The notes beneath the pieces were generated by a model. It was not told the DNA's origin. It saw only the letters and a list, made by a program, of their open reading frames with translations, and did no database searches. Below are positions 21,063 to 31,226 of a stretch of DNA of 64,000 nt, piece by piece. The position numbers and the translations under genes were made by a program. The stretch covers positions 15,229,420 to 15,293,419 of the forward strand of contig NC_065420.1 in the NCBI RefSeq assembly GCF_024362695.1, written 5' to 3'. Each line of letters opens with the position of its first letter. Position 1 is the first letter of the stretch. This DNA is from Pectinophora gossypiella (taxonomy: Eukaryota > Arthropoda > Insecta > Lepidoptera > Gelechiidae).

Positions 21063-22231
21063 AATTCAAACCTAATCAAACCCAAACCTAACAAAATTCA
21101 AACCAAACCCAAACCTAACAAAAAACAAATCTAACAAACCCCAAACGTAAAAAAACCCAAACTTAACCCACACCTAAACCAAACCCAAACCTAACCCAAA
21201 CCTAACACAAACCTAACCCAAACCAAACTCAAACCTAACCCATACCAAACCCAAACACAAACCTAACAAAACCCAAAACTAACAAAACCCAAACCTAACA
21301 AAACACAAACCTAACAAAACCCAAACCTAACAAAACCCAAACCTAACAAAACCCAAACCTAAAAAAACCCAAACCTAACAAAACCCAAACCTAACAAAAC
21401 CCAAACCTAACAAAACCCAAACCTAACAAAACCCAAACCTAAACAAACACAAACCTAACCCAAATCTGACCCAAGCCTAAACCAAACCCAAACCTAAGCC
21501 CAACCTAACCCAAACCTAAACAAACACAAACCTAACTCAAACCTAACCCAAACAAAACTCAAACCTAACCCATACCAAACCCAAACACAAACCTAACAAA
21601 ACCCAAAACTAACAAAACTCAAACCTAATAAAACACAAACCTAACACAAATTTAAACGAAACCTAACCCAAACCTAATCAAACCCAAACCTAACAAAATT
21701 CAAACCAAACCCAAACCTAACCCATACCCGAACCCAACCCAAACCTAACAAAAAACAAATCTAACAAACCCCAAACGTAAAAAAACCCAAACTTAACCCA
21801 CACCTAAACCAAACCCAAACCTAACCCAAACCTAACACAAACCTAACCCAAACCAAACTCAAACCTAACCCATACCAAACCCAAACACAAACCTAACAAA
21901 ACCCAAACCTAACAAAACCCAAACCTAACAAAACCCAAACCTAACAAAACCCAAACCTAACAAAACCCAAACCTAACAAAACCCAAACCTAAAAAAACCC
22001 AAACCTAACCCAAATCTGACCCAAGCCTAAACCAAACCCAAACCTAAGCCCAACCTAACCCAAAACTAAACAAACACAAACCTAACACAAACCTAACACA
22101 AACCTTACTCAAACCTAACCCAAACCAAACTCAAACCTAACCCATACCAAACCCAAACACAAACCTAACAAAACCCAAAACTAACAAAACCCAAACCTAA
22201 TAAAACACAACTAACCTAACCTAACCTAACC
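21063..22231. repeat. Satellite continuation, ending in (CCTAA)4
   Basis: Same satellite and same orientation as 1-9047, continuing from the copia target site. The last 22 bp (22210-22231) are four canonical CTAAC units, i.e. pure telomere repeat in the C-rich orientation. The array then switches orientation. Confidence 0.94.
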
Positions 22232-22544
22232 CATACCGGGTTTTGTTAGGTTTGTGTTTGGGTTTGGTATGGGTTAGGTTTGAGTTTGGTTTGGGTTAGG
22301 TTTGTGTTAGGTTTGGGTTAGGTTTGGGTTTGGTTTAGGTGTGGGTTAAGTTTGGGTTTTTTTACGTTTGGGGTTTGTTAGATTTGTTTTTTGTTAGGTT
22401 TGGGTTGGGTTCGGGTATGGGTTAGGTTTGGGTTTGGTTTGAATTTTGTTAGGTTTGGGTTTGATTAGGTTTGGGTTAGGTTTCGTTTAAATTTGTGTTA
22501 GGTTTGTGTTTTATTAGGTTTGGGTTTTGTTAGTTTTGGGTTTT
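22232..22544. repeat. Inverted copy of the satellite
   Basis: This ~310-bp block is the reverse complement of the standard satellite unit (GGGTTTGGTATGGGTTAGG, TTTACGTTTGGGGTTTG, CGTTTAAATTTGTG). It starts right after (CCTAA)4 and a short CCCATACC remnant, and leads into (TTAGG)5. All telomere-type repeats to the right are in the G-rich orientation on the plus strand. Confidence 0.92.
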
Positions 22545-22570
22545 GTTAGGTTAGGTTAGGTTAGGTTAGG
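22545..22570 (+). repeat. (TTAGG)5 telomere repeat
   Basis: Perfect TTAGG units between the inverted satellite and a 20-T tract. The T tract is the poly(A) tail of a minus-strand element, so this is its target site. Confidence 0.95.
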
Positions 22571-22590
22571 TTTTTTTTTTTTTTTTTTTT

Positions 22591-22865
22591 ATTGTATTTT
22601 CGTCAGTGTGTCCTCCGGCATTGGGCCAGAGACTTTGTACATCCGAAAACTTATGAGACATTCATATGTTTACTCTGGAGAAGTGAATCCGTAATACACT
22701 AGTGGTGTACCACTTCGTTCGCTTCGGGGTGTGCAATGTTTTTTATTATGTTGCAGTTGTGTATGGCGTGGGAATATATAAGTATATAATATATAGACAC
22801 ACATTGTTTCTAGGTATACATTATATACATTACAGAGACTAAGCTTAAGACATATATTTTAGACA
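22591..22865 (-). other. 3' UTR or separate 3' fragment
   Basis: About 275 bp lie between two poly(T) tracts, with no open frame and no recognisable motif. They are either the distal 3' UTR of the minus-strand element or the 3' end of a second truncated element inserted at the same site. I cannot decide from one copy. Confidence 0.4.
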
Positions 22866-22940
22866 TTTTTTTTTTTTTTTTTTTTTTTTTTTTCTTTCTT
22901 TTTTTTTTTTTTTTTTTTTTCTTTTCTTTTCTTTTCTTTT
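22866..22940. repeat. Poly(T)/(CTTTT)n low-complexity tract
   Basis: A ~55-bp run that is almost all T is followed by CTTTT repeats. On the minus strand this is an A-rich tract downstream of the ORF2 stop. It could be the element's own poly(A) tail or a 3' UTR simple repeat. Confidence 0.85.
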
Positions 22941-23159
22941 CCCTATTTCTACGGTGTATGTTTTAACTACTCTTATACATTCTACAGCATGAATATATAT
23001 TGCAATATATTCTGTTGCAGAGTTTTCTCTACAATATCCTTATACTATTGCTTACATCTAATTTCTTATTTAAACGGCTTAGTTTATTTTATCAACTATC
23101 TTATACCTACAATATGCTAGATAGTGTACGCAGTACACTTACCTGCATAGCTTTAATCT

Positions 23160-26100
23160 TTATTTATTCATCTTCGCAACGTACATTACTAATTTTGTGC
23201 AGTATTTAATAAAAGGGACTCTATTTCGTTTATGCATTAGAATGATGTTTAAATTGTCTTTAGTGAGTGTCATGTCTGTTTCCATCTCCAGTTGAAATCT
23301 GTCTAGCCCGAATTTCGGGCAGTCTAGCAAAATGTGCCAGATATCCTGGTTTGTATCTGGGTCGCAGAAACATCCCGGGTCCTCCCTCAGCTTGAACCTG
23401 TGGAGGTACGCGGCAAAACCCCCGTGTCCCGTGATTGTTTGGACCATAGTTGGCGTAAACCGAGCCTTCCGAACGAAACGGTATGCGGTCACTGCGCTCG
23501 GGAGAAACACCTTGGTGACCTCAGCTGTTGTGCTCTCCAGGTACCGGTCATTCCACTTCACGATCGTAGATTGCCTTATCCTGTTCTTCACGAACGAGAT
23601 AGGGCATCTGTCGTAATGTGGCTTTACCTTGAGCTTCAGTGCCGCCTCTTTAGCCAGCTCATCAGCGCGTTCGTTCCCCATCACCCCAACGTGAGCCCTT
23701 ATCCAAAAGAGTTTGACCGTTTTGTTTTGTTCGCGAAGCTTCGCTAAGGTTTTCCTTATTTTGATGGCCAATGGGTGGAACTCTTTCTGGTTTTTCAGGA
23801 GCTCAAGTGAGGATCGGGAGTCGCTAAAGATGTTGGTGGTCTGGTGAGCTGTCGCCATATCTATGGCCCTCCATAGAGCATACATTTCGGCCTGAAAGAC
23901 TGTGCAGAAGGGTTCCAGATGGAATTTCCTGCACTCTACCTCTCTGCCTTCCCGCCAGCGAGAGAGTGCTGCCCCCACTTTCCCCTCAATCTTGCTTCCA
24001 TCGGTGAAGATCATGTCTCCAGCTATTTGATGGTCTAGCAAGGTTTGAGGTTCAGTGTTTTCGAGGCATGTGAATTCCACCGCCTCCTCCCTGGCTGGGT
24101 GCAGTGCCTCCAGGAAACAAACTTTTCCCTCTATCTCCCTATCTGCCAGTCCCCCCCCGTCCAAATGCAGCAGGGGTCTGCCTCGTTTAGCCTCGTAGAG
24201 CTGAGCCGCTTCTTGTATTCTCAAATCCAAGGGGAGAATTCCCGCAAGGATAAGCGCGGCGTTCAGGGATACTGTGCGGTAGCTTTTCGAGATCTTTTGC
24301 GCAAAACCGCGTTGAATCACATTGAGCTGTTTTTGGACCGTGATTTTCGATGCTGCCGTTGCCCAGACACTTGCCGCATATAATATAACCGGTTCGATTA
24401 CTGCGACGTATATGGTTCTGATAACCTCCGGGTTCAGCCCCCATGATATTTTGGCCGATCTCGCCAAGACTTTATACAGGTTTGTGGCTTTCCGACACAC
24501 GTTTGTCACGTGAGCGTTGTAGGTTAGCTTTTTGTCTATTGTTAAGCCTAGCAATTTTACCTCTTCCACAAGTTCAATGGCGGTGTCGCCCATGTAGAGC
24601 AAAGGGACTTCGTATTTCATTTTATTTGTTATGATCATCGCATTGGTCTTATGTGGCGCGAACTTCAATTTGTTACGATAGCCCCATTTCTGCACATGCG
24701 CCAGTGTGTTGTTTGCCTGCTCTTGCAGGTCTGGGACTGAGTGGCCGGAGAATATCAGCACCACATCGTCGGCAAAGGCCTGACAGTACACCCCCCGAGC
24801 CTCCAGTTCGTTGAGTAGCGGGTCCAATAGCAGGTTCCAGAATGTGGGGCCACCGATAGAACCCTGCACGCAGCCTTTCGTGGTCTGTCTTGTTACTTCT
24901 TCTCCGGCATATCTGACTGTGACTTTCCGGTCACTCAAATAGCTATTTACCAGCCTTCGGAGGTTCGTAGGGCACTTCTTTTCTTTTAGCTGGATTTTTA
25001 TTGCCGGCCACCATGCGCTGTCGAAAGCCCCCTCTATGTCCAAGGATATTAAGATGTTTATTTTGTGATTGCCCAAGTTCGTTTTTATATGTTGGAGCAA
25101 ATCGTAGAGGGAGTCTTCCGTGCAGCGCTGGGGTACAAAACCGTATTGTCGGGTGTTCATCCTGGGCAAGGTGTGCCACCTGATCCTTCTGATCAGCATC
25201 TTCTCCATCACCTTTCCCAGGACTGACAAAAGCCCTATTGGTCGGTACGACTTTGGATTGGTGAGGTCAGACTTGCCGGGTTTCCGAAGCACCACTACGG
25301 TTGCTTCTTTCCAGGGCTCAGGGAAGTGCGAGAGCTCTAAGCACTTGTTCACTAAGTCTAGGAAGATCCGCTCTTCGGCTCTTATTGCCGAGACACAGAC
25401 GTCGGCGGTGAAGCCGTCTGGACCTGGAGCTTTCTTTGGGTTAAAGCTGTTTATAGCGTATTGGAGTTCGGCTTTGGTAAAGGGAGGGTCCGACTTTTCG
25501 CCCGGGTGTTCTGTTTCCTCATTATTTGCTACCTCTCGAATTTGGGCCTGTTCATCACTGTCCCCCTCAGACGTATCTTCGGGAAAGAATGTGGACGCTA
25601 ACAGTTTTACCGACTCTTCAGGGCTTTGGGTCACTCCCTCCCTCACGAGTAGTTGGTCCTCATGTCTCTGCGATGTTTTCCCTATAACTCTATATATGCT
25701 ATCCCAAAGGCTCTCTCGGTTCTGCTTGGTGCAGAAATTCTTCCAGCCGTCCGTCTGCGCTCTAGCAGCCTCTATTTCATACTTTTCTTTTATTTTCAGG
25801 TACTCTTCAACTGCGTGTCTTCTGCGGCGGGGGGCGGTCCAGGATATTCGCCTCTTCTTCCTAAGGGTGTCCCTCTTCAGGTTCTCCAGCTCTACGGTCC
25901 ACCACGGTAAGTTAACTTTGTTTTTCTGTTTTATTCTTGGTATATTGCTATCGCATGATTCTTTTATTATTTTTATATATGTATCTATTGTTTTCTTTAA
26001 TTCATCTATTGTATCTATTTCATTTATCTTTTGTTCTGTTAAGTTTTTTGTGTTTAGAGACTCTACAATATGTTTACCGAATTTTTCCCAGTTAGCTTTT

Positions 26101-26879
26101 CTAGTGTTGTATATTCGTGTTGATTTACTCTCATTATTTTGTGTGTGTTTTTCCAGTTTTAATGTGAATGTTATGGTGTTATGATCCGAGCTTGTTATTT
26201 CCTTGTTAACTTTCCAATTGTTTGTTTTCCCAATTAGGTCTTCGCTACATACCGTGATGTCCACGCAGCTCTGGAATATTTTCCCTCCTCTGAGGGTGTC
26301 GAAAGTTGGAGTGTTTCCCGCATTCAATATGTGCAGTTTCAGATCGTCAAGAGTACCCCTGAGCTCCTCTCCTCGACTGTCTTCTCTCACACTTCCCCAC
26401 CACGTGCTCCATGCATTGAAATCTCCCCCCACAAGGACGTTTTTAGTGTTGAGCTTTTCAATGACTTCCTTGAGCTTTTGTAGGTAGGGTTCAAGAGGTT
26501 TGCTGTCTTCGAAGTAAACGGAGACAATTGCAATCTCCCACTTTTCCGTCTTTAGTTTGGCTGCAACCATGTTCTCAGTGTTCAGTGTTGCGTCTTCAAT
26601 TACCCTCACCTTACCGTTAAATACAATGATTGCAGCTTTCACTGGTCCGTTTCTATTTATAGTGCACTGGATTACTCTTGTCCCCACTTCCTGCTTTAAT
26701 ACACCGCTTGCGCCCGTGTAGGGTTCTTGAACTAGAGCGAAACTCGTCCTTCTCTTACTTGCTTCGATTATTAGCTCTTTTGTGGCGAGGCGTTTTCGCT
26801 GGAGATTTGCTTGAAATGCATGATAGTTGTTTGGTTCATCGGTGTCCCCGTTCTGGCCTTTATCAACGTTAGCAATATG
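23160..26879 (-). CDS. ORF2: endonuclease, reverse transcriptase, RNase H
   Basis: The frame is open from 26879 (after TAG at 26880-26882) to 23160, about 1239 codons, overlapping the ORF1 end by 11 nt. An APE-type endonuclease comes first: FQANLQ and LVQEPYTG near the start, GGDFNAWS, and SSDHNTI. Then come a reverse transcriptase with FADD in the active site, an RNase H (FTDGSKIEG, then D, then HVGVMGNERADELA) and a C-terminal Cys/His motif (GHGGFAAYL...CFC...H...C). The catalytic Asn and Glu of the endonuclease lie upstream of the first usable GTG (26687) and of the first in-frame ATG. Translation must therefore begin without a conventional AUG, for example by reinitiation after ORF1 or at a non-AUG codon, or the start has mutated. 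Length and domains fit R1/I-group elements that retain RNase H. Confidence 0.9.
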   Translation of the reverse strand, partial: HIANVDKGQNGDTDEPNNYHAFQANLQRKRLATKELIIEASKRRTSFALVQEPYTGASGVLKQEVGTRVIQCTINRNGPVKAAIIVFNGKVRVIEDATLNTENMVAAKLKTEKWEIAIVSVYFEDSKPLEPYLQKLKEVIEKLNTKNVLVGGDFNAWSTWWGSVREDSRGEELRGTLDDLKLHILNAGNTPTFDTLRGGKIFQSCVDITVCSEDLIGKTNNWKVNKEITSSDHNTITFTLKLEKHTQNNESKSTRIYNTRKANWEKFGKHIVESLNTKNLTEQKINEIDTIDELKKTIDTYIKIIKESCDSNIPRIKQKNKVNLPWWTVELENLKRDTLRKKRRISWTAPRRRRHAVEEYLKIKEKYEIEAARAQTDGWKNFCTKQNRESLWDSIYRVIGKTSQRHEDQLLVREGVTQSPEESVKLLASTFFPEDTSEGDSDEQAQIREVANNEETEHPGEKSDPPFTKAELQYAINSFNPKKAPGPDGFTADVCVSAIRAEERIFLDLVNKCLELSHFPEPWKEATVVVLRKPGKSDLTNPKSYRPIGLLSVLGKVMEKMLIRRIRWHTLPRMNTRQYGFVPQRCTEDSLYDLLQHIKTNLGNHKINILISLDIEGAFDSAWWPAIKIQLKEKKCPTNLRRLVNSYLSDRKVTVRYAGEEVTRQTTKGCVQGSIGGPTFWNLLLDPLLNELEARGVYCQAFADDVVLIFSGHSVPDLQEQANNTLAHVQKWGYRNKLKFAPHKTNAMIITNKMKYEVPLLYMGDTAIELVEEVKLLGLTIDKKLTYNAHVTNVCRKATNLYKVLARSAKISWGLNPEVIRTIYVAVIEPVILYAASVWATAASKITVQKQLNVIQRGFAQKISKSYRTVSLNAALILAGILPLDLRIQEAAQLYEAKRGRPLLHLDGGGLADREIEGKVCFLEALHPAREEAVEFTCLENTEPQTLLDHQIAGDMIFTDGSKIEGKVGAALSRWREGREVECRKFHLEPFCTVFQAEMYALWRAIDMATAHQTTNIFSDSRSSLELLKNQKEFHPLAIKIRKTLAKLREQNKTVKLFWIRAHVGVMGNERADELAKEAALKLKVKPHYDRCPISFVKNRIRQSTIVKWNDRYLESTTAEVTKVFLPSAVTAYRFVRKARFTPTMVQTITGHGGFAAYLHRFKLREDPGCFCDPDTNQDIWHILLDCPKFGLDRFQLEMETDMTLTKDNLNIILMHKRNRVPFIKYCTKLVMYVAKMNK

Positions 26880-28467
26880 CTACACTGGACCTCGCTATCT
26901 CGTCCCATTTCTTCCGGATGGGGCAGTTGCCGTCAAAAGCGTTGTGATCCGTTCTGTCGGCTTTTGAGTGGACACAGTTTTTACAAGTGGGGGGGTCCCC
27001 AACCGTCCAACTTGGACAGTCTACTTTTAAGTGTGGCTCGGCACAGTGACTGCATAGGTCCTGCGTTTCTTTGCAGTACTTGCGTCCATGCCCGTAGCCC
27101 AAACAACGGGAACATTGTACCAGTGGCGACTGATCCGTTACCACGACCCTCTGCAGATCTATATGGGCTCTCCCCGCTTGCACCAGTTTCTGCCACACTT
27201 GGGGTGACACTTGTAGGACCACATGGTTGACATATTGATTCCGGGCTCTGCGTCGGTATTTCACCTCCGCTCTATAATGATCCACTGGCAACTCTTCGAA
27301 CAGGTGTTTATTCTGGTTTTTTAGTGCTGTCTTAATGTCCTCATCTGTATTCACAGTGAGGACGTCCTTCAGGATTACCAGTGGGTCCTTATTTAGCATT
27401 GGCTCTACCCGTAGCCTCGAAGCTGTGGCTCTGATTTTGTCGGAGACTTTGTTCACCTCGTCTCTATTGCCGCAGCTTACTATGACTTTTTGGTCTCTTG
27501 CCTTCCTAATCCTATCAACTTTAAGGCCGCTTGCTTTTGCGTCAACCGCAGATCTTATTTTGGTGATAACGTCGTTGCTAGTGTCCTGTTCCGTTTCGGA
27601 GGACACTATGACTGAAAATACCGGTGTTATCGGTTTGGCTGCTATACTAGCGTATGTGGCTCTAGCATCGATTTTCTTTGGTGCAATCTCGCTCGTTGCA
27701 GAAGCTGTGACCGTCAATTTGTCAATCTTCGTATGCAGAGTCGTTATTTGAGAGTTTGACTCCACCAGGAGTTCCCTCTGTTCGTTTAGGGATTTCATGA
27801 GCGAAGTCTTGTCCTCGTCCAAGTTGGATTCCTTCGCTACCATTTGGGTTGAGACCCTCAGTGTCGTGTTCGCTTCCCCAAGGCTTTTCTTGAGACTCTC
27901 TGTACGCTCTCCGCACTCCTGGACTGCTCTCTCGTGTTGCTCCAGTCTCCTCATGAGTTCTTCCATGAGTCTGGAGTGTTCAGCCAGGTTGGTGGTCGCT
28001 GTTGCCGTGTGTAAGGGGCCTACAGGTGTTTCTGAGTGCTCCCTTTCAAGTTTGAGCAGTGCCTCCGCATGACTCAGACGTGATCTCTCAAGGCTACTCT
28101 GGAGCGAATCTCTTGACTCCGCTAGACTGAGTACGATGTTGTTGATTTCCGTCATTTTTTTGATAACTCCTTCCTTTATCGTGGTCTTTATATTGCCTGA
28201 TTGCTCCATCAGGCTCTTCGCCTCCAAGTATAAGCCATTGGCTTTCATCTGGAGATTACCTCCAATAGCGGCAGGTGTTCCGGAGCCCGATGGGGGGTCT
28301 GCAATGGGCCTTGGCGACTTCACGAGCGAGACGCCTCCAGTTGAGGGGACTCTTCTACGTGGTGGCGCCAGTACCCCGGCGGATTGCACTGAAAATTTTG
28401 TTGTTGTTTTCGCTGTTCCAGCAGCTGCGTCGATTTTAGTGTTCTTTGAACTCATCGTTAATGTCAA
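26869..28467 (-). CDS. ORF1: Gag-like RNA-binding protein
   Basis: 532 residues. The likely start is one of two close ATGs (MTLTMSSKN). The N-terminus is low-complexity and S/T/P-rich. A long charged helical region with heptad character spans ~75-250, followed by a globular region (~265-440). Three C-terminal CCHC-type knuckles begin near residue 451 (CSRCLGYGHGRKYC, then CSHCAEPHLKVDC, then CKNC...H...C). This is the usual ORF1 architecture of R1/I-group non-LTR elements, where it binds the element RNA. It ends TAA, just inside the open ORF2 frame. No internal stops. Confidence 0.88.
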   Translation of the reverse strand: MTLTMSSKNTKIDAAAGTAKTTTKFSVQSAGVLAPPRRRVPSTGGVSLVKSPRPIADPPSGSGTPAAIGGNLQMKANGLYLEAKSLMEQSGNIKTTIKEGVIKKMTEINNIVLSLAESRDSLQSSLERSRLSHAEALLKLEREHSETPVGPLHTATATTNLAEHSRLMEELMRRLEQHERAVQECGERTESLKKSLGEANTTLRVSTQMVAKESNLDEDKTSLMKSLNEQRELLVESNSQITTLHTKIDKLTVTASATSEIAPKKIDARATYASIAAKPITPVFSVIVSSETEQDTSNDVITKIRSAVDAKASGLKVDRIRKARDQKVIVSCGNRDEVNKVSDKIRATASRLRVEPMLNKDPLVILKDVLTVNTDEDIKTALKNQNKHLFEELPVDHYRAEVKYRRRARNQYVNHVVLQVSPQVWQKLVQAGRAHIDLQRVVVTDQSPLVQCSRCLGYGHGRKYCKETQDLCSHCAEPHLKVDCPSWTVGDPPTCKNCVHSKADRTDHNAFDGNCPIRKKWDEIARSSVAYC

Positions 28468-28500
28468 TAGACACGGTATGTATTACGAGAGGTAATTAAT

Positions 28501-28818
28501 TAAGAGAAAAACGTAAAAGAGTAAAAGTAAAATATAATTATAAAAGTGTAAAGAAGTGTATAAAGTGTATAACAAGTAAATATAACACTAGTCAACTTAC
28601 AATATAGCAGACTCTAGCTATTTTAGCGTCCCGTTTATGCCCTATTCTAATATCTTTTCTTTTCCAGGTACTCGTAGGTCTGCGTGGATGTCCCGATATG
28701 TATGCAGGTAAGTGCACTGGTCTTTATTAAGGTGAGTACTTATCAAGTGTATAAGGTGCTGTCGGCGTCAACGCACGTTCCAGGAGGGTGAGGTAAGTAG
28801 TGGTGAGTATGGTATAGA

Positions 28819-28823
<5 letters not shown>
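28501..28823. other. Upstream non-coding region of the minus-strand element
   Basis: A/T-rich at first (28501-28610), then mixed. Presumably the 5' UTR of the minus-strand element, or flanking DNA. A tract TTTTCTTTTCCAG and a later GCAGGTAAGTG resemble insect splice signals on the plus strand, but no reading frame supports an exon. Nothing else seen. Confidence 0.35.

Positions 28824-28889
<66 letters not shown>
28824..28889. repeat. (GT)n microsatellite
   Basis: An uninterrupted GT run of about 33 units, followed by GGTCGTACGTACGTGTG. A plain dinucleotide microsatellite and a likely length polymorphism. Confidence 0.97.
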
Positions 28890-28890
<1 letters not shown>

Positions 28891-31112
28891 TCGTACGTAC
28901 GTGTGTGTAAGTATGCTTGGGGTGTATGTGAGTGTATTGGTGTGTATTAGTCCTAACTAATTCGGTTTTTTATGTTCCAGGTCATCAACCAGCAGAGCGG
29001 AGTCAACAGCCAAAACGGTCAACGGTCACAAAATATTGCATTTATGTTCAAAAGAACAACGTACAGGTTAAAATACTGCTAGAAGGAGCTAAAAGAAAAG
29101 GGCTCTATAATTCCTCTCTATGTAGAGTTTAGCTGCGAGAACACTTGCTAACCAGTTACTTGAGGCTATTACAACACAATGCCAGCAAAAAATTGGGTTG
29201 TGTTAGGATCCGTTAAAAAAGTAGAGCCGAACTCTACCCAGACTCAATGTAGAGTCTCGCAGCTATGCCACACCGAAAGGTCTGTCCCCGCCTATATTGT
29301 AGGTGAAAACCGCGTCCCAGTACGAGCCGTAGTTCCGGAGCTACGTCCAGTTAAGTTTCCTTAAATGGCATTTAAGTAAGTGCCGCGGATACTTAAGTGG
29401 CTGTATCTCCGGCAATCCTGATCGCACAAAGCTGCGGCTTTCAACGTGGTGATCTGCACAGCCCTCCCCACCTCTCCAGTGGGTCAAAACGTCAAAAAAT
29501 TTTGACCTTGGTATTTAGGGTTAGAACCCTTATACAGCGATAGGCTGGGTCGGGGGATTAGCTGTGAAGAAAACCCCGTCTCGATTGGCCTCTCCGTTGC
29601 CGAGTTATGAAGGCCCAAACTTTTTTGACAGCTGTCAAAGTGCGACTTTGGAGCCCCGTAACTTTGCGGCTATTGGTCGCAGGTATACAGAGTTTGGGCT
29701 TTCCCAACTCGGCTTGACCAGAGCTATCCCCTGAAAGCACTTTCAGGCACAAAAATTTTCAGGTCTCCGAATATCCTGAAACTAGGTGAGCACCTTAAGA
29801 CGCCGTGGGGAAGCCGTAGGAAGAAAACCCCAGCCTCCTAGGACCCGTACTACCGGAGCTATGAAGCCGCAAAGTTGGTTTGACAGCTGTCCCAGCTGTC
29901 AAAGTCCAACTTTGAGCAGGAATAACTCCGCGACTATCGCTCCCAAAAATACGGGGTTTTGGATGCTGGGTTCGGCACCACCAAAACTAGCCCCTGAAAG
30001 TGCTTTCAGTGAAGAAAAATTTCAGTCGCTGAAAACGACTGAAACTCCCCCCAGCCGAAAAGTATCACAAAGGGCCCCCTTGTGTTCCAAACCTTGTATT
30101 TCTCAGACGCTGCGTTCCCGAGATATGGACAGTTAAGTATTCCTGGAAGTTTTCCAAGATGGCGGATTTCGCGCTACTTTTTGTTTATTTGAGTTACAAA
30201 GCTGAAATTTGGGTTCTGGGGTACCGAATAGGGTACCTAGACCTATTGGTGGTGAAAAAACTATTGATTTATTGGTATTTTTTAATTAATTTAGAAAAAA
30301 CATGAAAAATTCAATATCTCCTGAAAGGAACGTCTGAAAAATACAAACTTGGGGTCTAAAAACGTGGAAAATCTAAAGGAAGGTCATATATTACACACAA
30401 GCTCATGAAATGAAATACAAAAAAGTTATACCTGAAAAACCAGATTTTTCAGGAATTTCCACTCCTGAGGCTATAATTCCGAAACCATACGTCTGAAAAT
30501 TTTGAAAAAATATGTTTGTGCTAAGAAAATTAGCGCGCAACAGTATTCACCAAAAAAGTGTGTAAATTAATTCTGGTTTAGGAGATACAGCCGTCACAAT
30601 TTTCAGCACTTAAATGTAAATAACTCCACTGAAAAGTCTGTAAAAAATCTGAAACTGGCCTTGTATTTTTTGATGTCCTGCGATGCTCCTGCCCGATTTT
30701 GAACGAAGTCGCTAGCACGTCTCCTTCTAGTCGGGGGTGATGACCTTGAAGTTGTTTTTTTCAGTTTTTCACGATGTTGGGGTGGTGGTAAAATTCCCGA
30801 AAAATTCCAGAAAATAGAACTCGATGAGGGGTTTCTTTTGGTGTATAGTGCTGCAGTGGCGCTTTCCTGGTTCCGGAGCAGTTGATTTTTCAAATGTAGA
30901 GCACGTGGTCAAAAACCTTCTTACCCCTTATTAGGGGGTGAAACACTGCAATCCGGATATTGGCGTATCACTCACTTCACAGCGCGCACTAACCCGCACA
31001 ATTTGACACCTTTCCCGTTAAGTAGAGATCACTTTTTCTATTTTTAATCGATTTTAATCGTGGGAGCTCAACGAAAACGTGGCGTTTCCCTCAGAGGTTA
31101 GGTCGGAACTGG
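28890..31112. other. Non-coding region with diverged tandem units
   Basis: About 2.2 kb without a convincing gene; the longest open frames are under 120 codons and have no recognisable domains. The part at 29566-30050 contains two diverged copies of a ~254-bp unit (29566 and 29820). Both begin GAAGAAAACCCC and contain GAG(T/C)TATGAAG, TTTGACAGCTGTC and CCCCTGAAAG...CTTTCAG. Similar CCGGAGCTA or CGAGATATGG cores recur near 29335, 29405, 30115 and 30480. A 10-bp inverted repeat AGCTGCGAGA/TCTCGCAGCT lies near 29130 and 29255. It could be the 5' region of the minus-strand element or an older insertion. Confidence 0.5.
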
Positions 31113-31226
31113 GGTTAGGTTAGGTTGGGTTAGGTTAGGTTAGGTTAGGTTAGGTTAGGTTAGGTTAGGTTAGGTTAGGTTAGGTTAGGTTAGGTTAGGT
31201 TAGGTTAGGTTAGGTTAGGTTAGGTT
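31113..31226 (+). repeat. (TTAGG)n telomere repeat
   Basis: About 114 bp of TTAGG with one early TTGGG variant unit, ending TTAGGTT directly before element A. Confidence 0.97.

Larger units (their letters stand above)
22571..28500 (-). mobile_element. Minus-strand R1/I-type non-LTR retrotransposon with RNase H
   Basis: On the minus strand the order is ORF1 (Gag, 28467-26869), ORF2 (endonuclease-RT-RNase H, 26879-23160), a 3' UTR and a poly(A) tail (T20 at 22571-22590) abutting telomere repeat. On its own sense strand the tail is followed by CCTAACC, the orientation described for TRAS-type elements and opposite to the plus-strand elements at 31-64 kb. A second T-rich tract (22866-22940) could instead be the true tail, with 22591-22865 a separate fragment. 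The 5' boundary is not visible, so the right coordinate is approximate. Confidence 0.8.

Noticed and set aside
22200..22575. Telomere-telomere chromosome fusion
   Set aside because: The strand order is CCTAA then TTAGG; a fusion would give TTAGG then CCTAA.
28640..29000. Host gene exons suggested by splice-like TTTTCCAG and GCAGGTAAG signals
   Set aside because: No open frame or protein similarity is visible between the signals, and such short motifs occur by chance.
28932..30893. Short open frames of 60-116 codons on both strands
   Set aside because: They have no recognisable domain or start context and cross tandem repeat boundaries; they fit chance.
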